Shown here in pieces: positions 44,040-55,500 of a DNA stretch of 64,000 nucleotides (the first letter of the stretch is position 1; every line of letters begins with the position of its first letter). Source of the DNA: Harmothoe impar. Lineage: Eukaryota; Annelida; Polychaeta; Phyllodocida; Polynoidae. Below the pieces are notes generated by a model, which worked only from the letters and a program-made list of their open reading frames with translations, was not told the DNA's origin and did not search any database. Location of the stretch: assembly GCA_947462335.1 (NCBI GenBank), contig OX381710.1, positions 66,087,303 to 66,151,302 of the forward strand, given 5' to 3'. The translations under genes and the position numbers were made by a program.

Positions 44040-44985
44040 ATATCGAAAGTGAATAAGTTTTAATGTGATTAAATTGTCTGTCACAGTGATATTGTATAAG
44101 TGGCCAGAAGTAGCCCCCACCTGGAGGCCGGCCAAGCCGTGGTGGACGGAGTGTAGGATGGCCTGGAGGAGGCCAGCAGGGGGGGGGGGGGGGTGAGGCG
44201 GACAACTGGGTCACCCTCCCTGCTGCACATCTGTCTCACCTAGTCAGATCCACACCACCGGCCCACCACAGTGTAGTGTAGGCTACTGTACCAGGGGGAG
44301 GTCGGGAATGGGGACTTGCGCAAAAAGGAATATATTATTATATATTTTATGGCACTATAATACAAAGCACCCCCTACTACACACGTCCACGGTTCATATT
44401 GAAAACAAATATCATTAAAAAAAAGATCTGTACTACCGGTACTTGTTGGCCATGTATATGAACCTCCCTTGTCACTAAAGATATCAGTGGCTGGTGCCAG
44501 GAATAATAATAGTGTTGGTTTAACTACGTTATATAAATCATTGATTGAAGTCAGCTGGCAGTCCCATACATGTTATGTGTGATTGTATCTGCCAAACCAT
44601 GGGTTATTTAGAGAGGACAGCACATACCTGAACGCTAACCGTGGTGTGGTGTCCTATACTCTCGTAACAGGTGGAGTGGGGAGGGGGGGGGGGGGTGTAC
44701 TCATGGCCAAGGACTGTGTGATCTAGTCTACATCCTACATATCATACACATTGAAGTACAATATGTGGCATATATATGTTCCAAAAAGGCTCTAGACTGA
44801 TTAATATGAGCTGCCGCGTAAAAACCTCAAAGGATGATCCAAGCGGCCCAGCATGGCTTCTCACGAGTAGGCTCTGAATTTAGCCAACACTTGGTCGGCT
44901 TATCGGAGGTTTTACCTTTTATTTTTGCAGCCTAGATATATATGTACTTCAGGTACATCAGTCTACACGTATTTGACCCCTGCAG

Positions 44986-45012
44986 GGCCGCACAGTGCTT
45001 TATCAAATTACC
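44986..45012. mobile_element. End fragment of a palindromic 'CCCTTTAAGG' element
   Basis: 'gggccgcacagtgctttat' matches the outer end of the family. Confidence 0.5.
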
Positions 45013-46019
45013 TCTATCGACATCTAGTCTGTAATTCAATGGAGACAAATATGATTGTATTTTCACTATTATAATTTTTGAAATTGTAGAATAAAAACCG
45101 AGCAAATTGAAATTGAATGCCCTGGTAAGTAAATTGCTATTGCTGCACTATGCTGCCCTAGAGCGACATGATGTCAATATATCAACAGTAGACGTTTGAC
45201 CTAGTAATGTGACCTATATATGTCACGGTGACCTAATTCAATGACGTATACCCAGAAGCAGACGACTTCCCCTAAAATGGTCAGACGACAATTTTCCCAA
45301 AATAGAAGCAGTTTGCCCTAAATCTTTCAGGCTCTAATAACTTTATTTATTGACGGTTGGCCTGCGATGCCCGAGGCTGAGATATTGTTGTCAATTTTGG
45401 ACCATCTAGAGTTGGTGTCACATATACTATAGGGATGAAAAGACTTAACTTATCATCCCAAATACCGTAACACCTCTCTGATAAGCCGACCTCCCTTATA
45501 AGCCGACCCCCACTTTAGAAGAACACTATAAGCCGAATTTGGACACATTTAAACATTGTCAAACTATAATTTACTTGACTTTGAGGCAATGCAATAAGCC
45601 CAATCAGGCCTAAAATCTCCAAAAAAGAGAGGAATAAAGTGGCACAGGAAAAGTCGCTTATCTCCAAGAACCAGCTACATCTTTAATAGTTCCCTGCTCT
45701 ACCACTGCTCACAAATTGCCACTGTTGACGACAATGTACCCCCATATTAATATGTAACTTTCCTGGCCGAGCTTGGTTGAGTTTCCTGAAATTATACATC
45801 TAGCGGGGACTTCCTAGAAAGAAGCCAGTTAGCGGAAAGCATGGGCGAGTTCTATGTACGTAGGGATATATGGTTAAAGTTTATACACCACGAGCCTGGG
45901 TATAGGCTCATTTCATCATACATGGTGTCAATAGATTTAGAGTGCACATTTGTTAAACTCTTGGATCTATATCAATTCAGCCTATATTTCGAAAACAGGC
46001 TCTTTCAGGATCATGCATC

Positions 46020-46078
46020 AGACGTTAAAGGGCTCAAGTATACATTAAAAGCACTTTGTGGCCCTTAAAGGGTCAAAT
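46020..46078. mobile_element. End fragments of palindromic 'CCCTTTAAGG' elements
   Basis: 'gttaaagggctc' and 'taaaagcactttgtggccct' plus 'taaagggtcaa' look like two element ends brought together by an internal deletion. Confidence 0.5.
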
Positions 46079-46154
46079 TGCGTTTTAGTATTTGATCTCT
46101 ACCATAGTAAGCGTACCCACCTTCCGGACAATGTGTTATGAGCTAAGATATGAT

Positions 46155-46333
46155 TTAGACTACAGAAAATATGGATAGGGGCGTGCATGTTATTATCATT
46201 GTTACAAAGTGTATTAGTTTGCAGCCACGGCTTACAATGTAGGGTCTGAACGTGTTGTGGAGATATACGATATACGCTGATTGTATTCAAGTCTAGGCAA
46301 AATAAGGACATATTGAACTTGAACTTTGCAGGA
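46155..46333 (+). mobile_element. Retroposon 3' end with 'gaacttgaactt' tail
   Basis: 'attcaagtctaggcaaaata' followed by 'tattgaacttgaacttt' resembles the minus-strand reading of 43202-43345 and 54623-54755. Matching upstream is loose. Confidence 0.45.
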
Positions 46334-46354
46334 GTGGCTGCCATGCTGACTACT

Positions 46355-46719
46355 TAGGCCGTTTTATTTTGATAACTTGGATTACGGATCCGCCGCCGAG
46401 ATATTTTTTTTACCTTTCCCCTCCGGGATTTTTTGAGAATTTTACCAAAAAAAAAAAAAAGTACATGTTGATCAGAAAAAGGTAGAATGAGGCCTTTCAG
46501 ATTGGGGATAATTCTCAATATTATCATCATTAGATTGGCCAGAAATGAGATTTTCCATGCTTTTTTTTTTTTTTTTTACCTCTGCCCTTCAGGAAATTTT
46601 GTGATCTGGTGCTCCCCGTAGGGCAGCTTTTTTTTTTTTTTTTTTTTTTTTGCCTCTGCCCTTCCAAAAATTTGGAGCCAAAAGCTCGTAATCCAAGTTA
46701 TCAAAAAAAGGTGGCCTTA
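46355..46719. mobile_element. 'gataacttggattacg' inverted-repeat element
   Basis: 'ttttgataacttggattacg' at about 46367 and its exact complement at about 46686, with outer 'taggcc'/'ggcctta'. The interior has T-runs and 'acctctgcccttc' blocks in tandem. Confidence 0.85.
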
Positions 46720-47159
46720 GAAGTCAGCAGTCTCTACATGTAGCACGTCTTAAATCACACAGCAGCACATGTATAGGGGTCTGGAGGGAGGTGCGCTGGT
46801 TACGGCGACAAGCACTGATAAGAGCTGATACGACTGTAACAAGCATGTCCCCTGTTTGTCCCCTATTTGTACCCATAGCGGTATGTCTTAACAGTGGGTT
46901 TAACCTCAACCAGCGAAATTTAAAATGGCGGACCCACTGGGTATAGGTCCAGATTCCTCTAGTAGTACATCTCGGCCTACCATGACGCAGCACTTTTGAC
47001 GTCACATCCAGGTAGAGATGGCCCGTTTTCCTCACAGCGTTACCTTGTTGTTGTCCCTTTGTCACCACGTGTCCTGTACAGTGGGAGTGTCTTACAGTTA
47101 CACACACGTCCTGGAGGTGGGAAGCAGGTCACCTCACTCTGCCTCCACGGCCGCAGCTT

Positions 47160-47461
47160 AACCCTTTAAGGGCCGTATACTAGTGGTGCCTTAATCAGGG
47201 ATGAACATTTCCCCTGGTTTCAAGAATCATGAAAACCTGTACTAGTACTGTACATTACTTGTACTTAACTCTAAAATTCAGCGGCCTCAATTTGATTATT
47301 TTTAGTGTTTTTGAGATGTGTCACTTTGATCCCGGCTTAATGTTCAACATTATGTATGCCAGTTGTCGTCATGATACATGAATGCAGCAGATACATAAAT
47401 GCAGCACTGGCGAGTTACTCGCCAGGGCTGCACTCGTACATCTTGCTGACCCTATGGGGTT
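47160..47461. mobile_element. Palindromic 'CCCTTTAAGG' element, interrupted copy
   Basis: The left end 'accctttaagggccgta' lies at 47161. The palindrome core 'ctggcgagttactcgccagg' lies near 47408-47427. The extra text between is not family-like. Confidence 0.6.
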
Positions 47462-47520
47462 AATACATTGTCCAATAAGCTCTTCATTGACTGCATGCGT
47501 GCAATATGAAGATAAACCAT

Positions 47521-47675
47521 GTTTATGCGGGGACAAAATGGAGACCCAAAAAACAAGCTGACGGCTTGGGGGACAAGATGGCGGCCTGGGGGACAAGGTG
47601 GCGGCATTGGGGACAAGATGGCGGTCTGGGGGACAAGATGGCGGCTTGATGGACAAGATGGCGGCCTACCAGTGT
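47521..47675. repeat. 'gggggacaagatggcggcc' minisatellite, array 2
   Basis: Six units of about 20 bp. Exact CAAGATGGCGGC occurs at 47574, 47634 and 47654, with one-base variants at 47594 and 47614. Confidence 0.9.
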
Positions 47676-48570
47676 CTACCCGTTTGGGTGGTATATATGC
47701 CGCCACAAGACGGCAATGCCAAGGCCCCCTTAGTGTGTAGATAGGAGACGTGCTGAATAACAGGAGGCTGGTGATAGGGTCGTGATAACAGGGGGTCAGG
47801 TGGTGATAAGGGGAGAGGGGATCCCATTCTCAGCATTGCCGATAACAGGGACATACTCTAAACAATGCTACACACGGACCCAGACCTACCCTACCCCACC
47901 GCCTCATGTACCAGACTGGCCTGGGGCTTTCATGACTGAAAGTGAATGGTAAAAATGTCTCGTCATGTCATGAAAAGATACCTTATAAACTAAAGTAGTC
48001 CCACCTCAAGTATCTGACAATCAAGTAAGTCTAGTCGTGTGTGATTAAGTAGTCCTAAAGTCTGCCCTATTGTCATCAGAAATAGATCTAAAAAACTTGG
48101 CTGTACTCAAGACTAGACGAGTTGAAATCCTTTATGTATTTCATATCGACATCTATCACCTTATAACAGCACACTAGTTATATACAGGTGTCTATGACAT
48201 GTCTATATATATGTGCCCAGGCGACCACGCAGCCAAATAGACCATCTTTCTATCATACTCTCAATTATGGGTTCAATTACCATGTTTGAATGTTATCTAG
48301 ATGTTCACATAAAATCTTTTTCTCAACGTGATATACCTTTCCATATATAGTTTCCCTCTACTACTCGTCGGTCGATTTAAGTAACGGAATATCATCCAAT
48401 GAGTTATATAGAAAAATCTCGACTGAAAGCTGACACCATTTACAAACTAGACTGCTGTATGCTAACAACATTGACAAACTAGACGAGCAACATAAAAACT
48501 GCTGTGAGGGGAAAAACAAAGTAGAAAAAAATGACAAGCCGAGATGTCTTGTCTTCATTCGCAGGCAGCA
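47676..48570. other. Gene-free intron stretch
   Basis: No exon, RNA gene or clear repeat recognised. Confidence 0.4.
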
Positions 48571-48572
48571 TC

Positions 48573-48813
48573 AAACCTTAAAGGGCCGCATAGTGCTTTA
48601 TTAATAGCACAACATATATGCGCATTTGTTGTCATGATGCATGGATGAAGTCCTGGTGCGTCTGCATTCAAGCATCATGCCGACCTCTCGAGGTTGATAC
48701 ACTCTTGTCGGGTCTGCATGATGCATGCATGCAACCCTGGTGAACAGTCTCGCAGGAGCTGCATTAATTATACCCACCAAGGACATAAATTGATAAAGCA
48801 CTATGCGGCCAAT
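48573..48813. mobile_element. Palindromic 'CCCTTTAAGG' element
   Basis: Starts 'accttaaagggccgcatagt', ends 'aagcactatgcggcc'. Contains paired 'catgatgcatg' blocks, but the core hairpin is diverged. Confidence 0.75.
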
Positions 48814-49950
48814 AACGAGTTACTAAGAAGTCTATTCATATCCATTACAGCTACGTTTTGTCCTCCTATGAATGTAAGAATAAACTTTTTGTCCCTCCCT
48901 CTCCTTCGTCTGGTCAATGAGTAGAAAAAGGCGGATGGAAATGAGACTGAGTGGGAAAAAAGCGAGAAGGAAAGGTTTGCACGTTAATTAATGTCTTACC
49001 ACGTTAGGAAAGTCATAAATGTCACTTGTTGTGGCCGATGTAAGGCCGGCAGTTATACTCTGTGTTTGGGCACTTGGCTCGGGTGAGATAACGTTATAAG
49101 TAAACCTACACCCCTACCCCTACAGGGTGTATGCAATATAACTACTGCCCCACGAGGTCAAGACGAGGTGAGACGAGGTTTTGGTGCATACCCCCTTAAA
49201 AGGTATACATACTTGGTAGCCGAAATGATTAAACCCGCTATTATGTAATATAACATATTATGGTTCTCAAATAAAAGTAGGTTGAATCGGATTTGCAGAG
49301 TAGGAGAGGCTATATTTAGATTATATGTATAATTGTGATACATTTTTATATCGTTTTGTCAAGCGTGGTGATGGCGATTGTATCTGAGTTATAAAAACAA
49401 GGAAACATGTCATGCAGCTACAGCACTAGATGTGGCCTGTGGCGCAGGGTGTATGGACATGCTATATCATTACTGCCGGTAATAGTCTAGTTGACGGGGC
49501 GGGGATGGGGCATGCCTTGTGGGTATGTATGTAGGGATAAGCCTGTGGTGGTGGATGGGGGGGGGGGGGGGCTGTGTCTCTGTAAGAAGAAGGATCTATT
49601 TCAGCCATCCCCTGCCTCCTACTGTAAGGTTACCAGACTCTGTATGTGAGGCTGCATAGACGATGAGAACAGGGCAGATTATACTATAGGGGTCTAGCTG
49701 ACCGACAACCGGGGGAGATTATCCTGAGGCAATAAGGCAGTCTACATGGCGGAGGTAAGGGGGTAAACTGTTTGGAGGACAAGACTGCTTAAACCAATCA
49801 TTTTTGACAGGGTGAGACAAAATCTGTGTTTGTTATATTTCATACCCATGGGTTAAATCAGATAACCCTACAGGCCTCCTGGAGTATGACATATAACCAT
49901 TGATCAGTGACAAAGTGTGATCACTCATTGTGTCTGTGTGGGGCAGTGGC
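48814..49950. other. Gene-free intron stretch
   Basis: No exon recognised. A poly-G run lies near 49558. Confidence 0.4.
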
Positions 49951-49954
49951 TATA

Positions 49955-50480
49955 TACAAGGGGATAAGATAGCGGCCTATTCAGAGGGAAAAGATGTCTG
50001 CTTATACGAGGGGGACAAGATAGCTGCCTATACGGGGGACAAGATGTCGGCCCTTACATGTAGTGACGTATACCTGGCAGGCTGGAGGTTCCCAGCACTG
50101 CTCGCTGTGACTGTGGGTGGTGGGGGAGAGGGTGATTAGAGAGCTGAGGGGACATGTAGGGAGGGGGGGGGAGAGGGTGTGTGCTGGGCGCTAATCAGCC
50201 GTCATTAGAACAGCACGGCCGGCATGGGAGTCTACAGCCAGCCTCATGGTGGTCTACATGGCCGACAAGACAATCCTCTACACAGGGGCACCAAGATAGT
50301 AACCTACTGTGGAAAAAAATGCCTACGGAAGAAAGTGTGTGTGTGTGGGTGGGAGGGGGGGGGGGAGGGAGATGGTAACATACAGGGGGACAAGGTGGTG
50401 CCCTACACGGGGGGGGGGGGGAGGGGGCAATATGGTGGCCTACGCAGGGGGACAAGATGATTCGTACACGGGGGGGGGGG
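49955..50480. repeat. Degenerate 'gggggacaagatgg' minisatellite, array 3
   Basis: Units such as 'acgggggacaagatgtcggc' recur irregularly, mixed with long G-runs at about 50164, 50356, 50409 and 50471. Divergence is greater than in array 2. Confidence 0.65.
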
Positions 50481-51525
50481 GGGGCAACAGCGGTGGACCC
50501 TGGAATTGGATCAGGGAGGATAAACACCAACGTTTAAAGTACCGGGAAGTTTCCTTTCCCCTAGGTCCGCCCCTGGACAGAATGGTGGGTCATACCTCAC
50601 AGTAAACTCTATGTGTATCCTCCCAACACGAGGGGGTGGTGCTAGTACATGGTATACGAGGCCTCAGGTGTGTGTGGACAGTACAGCACTAAGTCAGAGG
50701 CTTATTGAACCAGGGCACAGTTGTGCCAGGTTCTTTAGAGACAGGTATTTTTGCATTTTTCGTCCGAAAAATGCAACATGTTGTCTGCCTAATTTTGCTG
50801 TCTGAGATTGTTCAATAAAATATTTAAATACTGCAGGAAACAAGTTTTGATCAATGCCAATCTATGCCATCAAACATTGAAATAAAAAAAGGTATTTTTC
50901 ATGTATAAAATTCAGTTTAAAAAGAGGTCACTGAAACAGCATAAAACTAACTTTTTCAGCTCAATGCTAAAGTATGGGCTTTCATGTAAACCACAGACCT
51001 TCCTAGACTGTCCCTTTACACAGAATCCTCTTTGTTCTTATGTAAAAACCGGGTGAGACACTTTTTGAGACGCTCTGAGGCCACAATATTGCCTCTACCT
51101 TCCCTAACCTTCATGAAAATGAAGGTAAGGCAGTAGTTTACACAGACAACAGGCTATTTCACACCCACCTGCTCACCCACACCCACCTGCTGGGCTGAAA
51201 TGGAATAACATACATGTATGACACATGACTTTAGGGTATTTTTTAACAAGGAATTCATTTCTGATGCCAGAATGGACCAATGAATGATTATGAGGGGGGC
51301 ATAGATTTGGGGGTTTTCTGGGGTTTCAGGGATTTTATGCAGTGGCTCCTTCATGCATGGTCAGTTACATATACCTAGTTAATCTTTAATGATATTTAAT
51401 GGTTTTAATGAATCCCATTGGTACCAATAGAATCCAGTGGTGTGTTTGTGGAGGTGGTGGTATTCCTTAGGGTATGCATGGGCGGGGGGGCGGGGGGACC
51501 GGAAATAGGGAGAAGGGGAAAAGGG

Positions 51526-51570
51526 AGAACGCGAAAACAGAGAACGCGAAAACAGAGAACGCAAATACGG
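51526..51570. repeat. 15 bp minisatellite, 3 copies
   Basis: Units of 'agaacgcgaaaacag', the last diverged. Confidence 0.8.
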
Positions 51571-51642
51571 AATCATGAGCAGGGGGAGTGAGGGCTGAGA
51601 GAGTGGAGAACAGGAAATTCACTATAGATCGACTGCAAAGGC

Positions 51643-51960
51643 ATGGACACGTAGCACACGCCGCCCCGCGTCCGACCGACATGGCGAAACGGCAACGGAG
51701 ATGCCGTCGCTGTTGATGCTCCGATTGACTCGCTTTTCGGTCGAGACGTAAAACAGCGGTTACGCGCTGCCTGGCGCTGACGCCCACAGCCACCTGCTCG
51801 CCCCCAGCCACCTGCTTTCACACAGCCACCTGCTCACCTACAGCCACCACTTGGAATTTGATTATATATGACTTGTAATACATGAAATTAGGGTAGCTTT
51901 TTCTGGCGATTACAAATCTGCTGTTAGAAATGAGAAATAACGTATTGTACTCAAATTAGA
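51643..51960. repeat. GC-rich duplicated block, copy A
   Basis: It aligns with 52112-52437: a GC-rich part, then 'cacagccacctgct' units, then an AT-rich part ending 'aaataacgtattgtact'. The GC-rich part stays open on the minus strand in both copies and shares residues such as 'ASQSE', but no known domain is seen. Confidence 0.75.
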
Positions 51961-52111
51961 TCATTCATTCGACTTCCTACTGACAAATGCGGAATGTGTG
52001 AGGCTTGTGGTGACCTGTTCAGTAGCAGAGACCAATGAATGATTATGGACGAAACTGTAGTAAATGTCTCTGGTAGGGTTTGGGCTTAGATGAAATCAGT
52101 TTTACGGTCAA

Positions 52112-52437
52112 AACCATCTGCAACACACGCTGCCTCGCGGCCGACCAACACAGGCGAACAGAAACGGAGCTGCTGTTGTCGTTTACACTCCGACTGGCTC
52201 GCTCTTTGGCTGAGACGTAGAATGGCGGTTACGTGCTGCAGGGCGCTGACACCCACAGCCACCTGCTTGCCCACAGCCACCTGCTTGCCCACGCCCAACT
52301 GTTTGCCCACACGCCACTGCTCGCCTGGAATTTGATTAAATAATGCATGTGACCTATCAAAGTGGGTCAGTGTTTCCTGGAGATTATAATTCTGCTGTCA
52401 GAAATGAGAAATAACGTATTGTACTAAAATTAGGTAC
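52112..52437. repeat. GC-rich duplicated block, copy B
   Basis: The partner of 51643-51960 at about 470 bases distance. A piece of a third copy (cacccacctgct then AT-rich text) lies at about 51163-51290. Confidence 0.75.
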
Positions 52438-52520
52438 CTGACCATTGGGAATCTGCACTGTGTGTGTATGTGGGGGGGGGGGGGTTGTAAGCACTCAATC
52501 TCGGTGATTCAACATCAAAA

Positions 52521-52634
52521 CTCACACATATTACACTCACACATATTACACTCACACATATTACACTCACACATATTACACTCACACATATTACACTCAC
52601 ACATATTACACTCACACATATTACACGCACACAT
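52521..52634. repeat. 15 bp minisatellite (ctcacacatattaca)n
   Basis: Seven nearly perfect units followed by a partial one and a poly-G run. Because the period is a multiple of three, it makes repetitive ORFs on both strands that are not genes. Confidence 0.95.
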
Positions 52635-52961
52635 CGGGGGGGGGGGGGACTTTGGGTAGGTTTATCAATAAAAAAATGCCCTGGTTCACATGTGATATCA
52701 ATCACATATACCATTCATTTAACATGGGGGCTGTTACTTTTGGAGTGGTCAATTGTGAACAACAGGGATGGGTTGGCGGATTGAAAATGTATTGAAAATA
52801 TGTAACGATGATAAGCCTCGGTCCCAACGATGTCACTTGAATTTAAGATATTAAAATATCTGGAAAGGTATGATTGTAACTGTATATGTTAAAAGGTGTG
52901 TTCCTGTGGCGGGGCCGATCCGGTTCAGTTTCAGTCAGGTAGACTTAGCTATGTGAGGCTT

Positions 52962-53221
52962 AACCCTTTATAAGCTGCATAGTGCATAAATGCAATATAT
53001 TCTTTAGTCGACACTATGACAGGGCTGCATTCGTGCATCATGCCGCTCCAGCAGGAGTGTATCAACCCTATAAAGAAAAATAAAAAATAAAAATCAACCC
53101 TATATGGTCAGCATGATGCACGGATGCGCTACGGGCGAGTTACTCACCAATGCTAAGCTCATGCATCATATAATGCGAAAGAGCAGAATACATTAAAGCA
53201 CTGTACGGCCGTCAGAGGGTT
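52962..53221. mobile_element. Palindromic 'CCCTTTAAGG' element
   Basis: 260 bp from 'aaccctttataagctgcat' to 'gcactgtacggccgtcagag'. Contains 'gcatcatgccg' and 'ggcgagttactca' blocks. Confidence 0.8.
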
Positions 53222-53357
53222 GGAGCAGGGCTCAGACTGTAGTTAGATAACAGTGTGGTTGATACAACGTGTACAATGACCGTGTGGGGGTGTGCACACA
53301 CACACATATATATAATCACTGTGGGACACTACCTGTTATAACGGGCTGAAATCCATT

Positions 53358-53601
53358 AACCCTTTAAGGACGGCATAATGCCTTAACGCACCATATCTTG
53401 GTCGTCATTATACATGAATGCAGCCCTGGCGAGTAACTCGCCAGTGCTGCATTCAAGCATCATGCCAACCCTGCAGGGTTCACATACCACCGAAGGATCG
53501 TCATGATGCACCAATGCAGCACCGCAAGTTACTCATCGGGGCTGCATTGGTGCATCATGACGATATTAAAATGTCATCTTTTAGCGACATGCCTCAAAGC
53601 G
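53358..53601. mobile_element. Palindromic 'CCCTTTAAGG' element
   Basis: Starts 'aaccctttaaggacggcat'. Core 'ctggcgagtaactcgccag' with long flanking complementarity. The right end is decayed. Confidence 0.8.
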
Positions 53602-54622
53602 TCAATTACTCCGGTCTAGTGTCTGGTCTGTAAATGCCTAATACAGATGAACTCATCTATTTAAAGACTAATGGGTGTTGTGGGTGTTAATACTTCACTT
53701 TATTTAGGCCGAGCAAAATGAAACTATAATATCTTATATAAATCACACTCTGTACAGCCGGGGGAAAAAATGAACCGGAAAAACACATCAATAAAGAAAA
53801 TGAGGTTCATTCCATCCAAAGAGGAAGTCTAAAATAGTAAATCATTTTGATTCCGTCATATGGTATATACAACTATTTTCAAAACGTAACAAAAGTTAGG
53901 GAGGGTCGGGTTACCTGAAACTCACTATTTATGAGATGAATTTCGTAACTTGTATTACCTTTGTCTTCCGATTCAACTCAACCAGCGCCATGACTGTGCA
54001 GGTGCAAATTAGGTTCAATTGTGTGATACTCGGACAAGCAACTTTACAATACAAATCCTTGTGTTATAAAACGTGCATTTTATCAAAATGTAAATGGTGA
54101 TCGAACAATGCTAAGCCTAGGTTGTCGGTTCGTAACCAAACTGTAGTGTGAACGATCTATTTAAATCCCGAGTTCTATATTTGGTCTCATCTTCCGATAA
54201 AAGAACAAAGCAACGCCTGAAACACATTTCCTGGAAATATCAGTTTTTATACATTTTCTCCCCAAACAGTGTTGTAGTAATTCATGGACAAAGCCATACT
54301 TTCCTAGGTTGACATAGTGTACATGTGTATGGATTCATCAAGCTGTTTTTTCATTATATCGAGCTTTTAGTTGTGAAGATGTGGTTTCTTGGTTTTATCA
54401 ACAGCAAAGTGGTATGATGTAGATTCCTGACTGTCCTCACTCAGAGTCGTCCTCATTTGTGCCACATTTTGGGGAACGTTCACAAATGACGTCAACTATT
54501 TTGGGACCTTTTCAAGGGCCGTCCAACTCCCTTGTCACAATTTGGGCAGATTGGCCTCTACAAATATATGACATGGGTCATGTTTCATCCAAAGACTAAC
54601 CCTCACCCTCCAACTCCCTACC

Positions 54623-54755
54623 AAGTTGAAGTTGAAGTTGAAGTTGAATAATCGTGTATTTTTCCTAGACTTAAGAACAATCATCATAAAATGTTGATCT
54701 TCCTCCATACTATGCTTTATGCGTGCGAAGGCCCAGACTCTACAATAATAGCAGG
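54623..54755 (-). mobile_element. Retroposon 3' end with (caactt)n tail, copy 2
   Basis: Minus-strand tail of four 'caactt' units after 'cttaagtctaggaaaaat'. Aligns with 43202-43345. Confidence 0.6.
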
Positions 54756-54970
54756 CTGCAAACTAATATACCCGGTACATTTCATACACGATAATGCCTT
54801 CCACGCGCCTGTCTCATGATCATTAACTCTTGTATGCAGAAAAGTATATGATATCTAATAAGAGTGGTGCCCGGTGACATGTTTTGTGAAGGTTCCCCTG
54901 CTGCCGCCCAGGGTCCCGGGATGCCGCACGCCACATGCCGGTGTGTGTGTACCGTCACGCATCACCGTCT

Positions 54971-55224
54971 AGCTCTTTAAGGACAGCATGATACCGTAAT
55001 GCATCATTCCCTTGATCGTCATGATGCATGAATGCAGCCCTGGCGAGTAACTCGCCAGGGCTGCATTCCAGCATCATGCTGACCCTACGGGATTGAGACA
55101 CACCAGAAGGGTCGGCATGATGCCATCAATGCAGCCCCGGTGAGTAACTGCATTGCCACTGAATGGCATTGGTGCATCATGACGACAAATGCCATATTTT
55201 AGCTGCATCCGTCCTTAAAGGGCT
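54971..55224. mobile_element. Palindromic 'CCCTTTAAGG' element, best copy
   Basis: 254 bp with inverted outer ends 'agctctttaaggac' and 'gtccttaaagggct'. The core is a perfect 31 bp palindrome with one central base at about 55035-55065, nested in a longer near-perfect inverted repeat from 'gtcatgatgc' to 'gcatcatgctgac'. A second, weaker palindrome follows. Non-coding. Confidence 0.9.
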
Positions 55225-55336
55225 AGTTGGCACTTGTTTTTTTATCTTTTCATGATCTTGTGTTTGGACGTGACTGTTGTAGGTCATGTAGAGATTGTTT
55301 ACCCAGGACATTTTAGCTCTAAATGTCGTGTTCTAC

Positions 55337-55500
55337 TTAACTCCTTACGAGTAGTGTTACTATGCCAGGGATGCATTCATGCATCATGCCATCCCTGTGG
55401 GATTGGTACACTCCCGACATGATGCATTGATGAAGTGCTGATAAGTTACTCGACTGCATGTAGTTGGTGCATCATGACCACAGCCGTGATTTAACGATTA
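55337..55500. mobile_element. Palindromic 'CCCTTTAAGG' element, decayed copy
   Basis: Contains 'gccagggatgcattcatgca', 'tcatgcc', 'gggattggtacactcccg' and 'ggtgcatcatgac' in family order. Confidence 0.6.

Noticed and set aside
46724..47107. Minus-strand ORF of 127 codons
   Set aside because: No domain, no splice context, composition of ordinary intronic DNA; the length is within chance for moderately GC-rich sequence.
52430..52714. Repetitive ORFs with 'VICVS' or 'SHILH' units
   Set aside because: Produced by a 15 bp minisatellite whose period is a multiple of three.
54971..55224. CRISPR-like or attachment-site reading of the palindromes
   Set aside because: Spacing is irregular, the repeats are dispersed over 26 kb and the context is eukaryotic.
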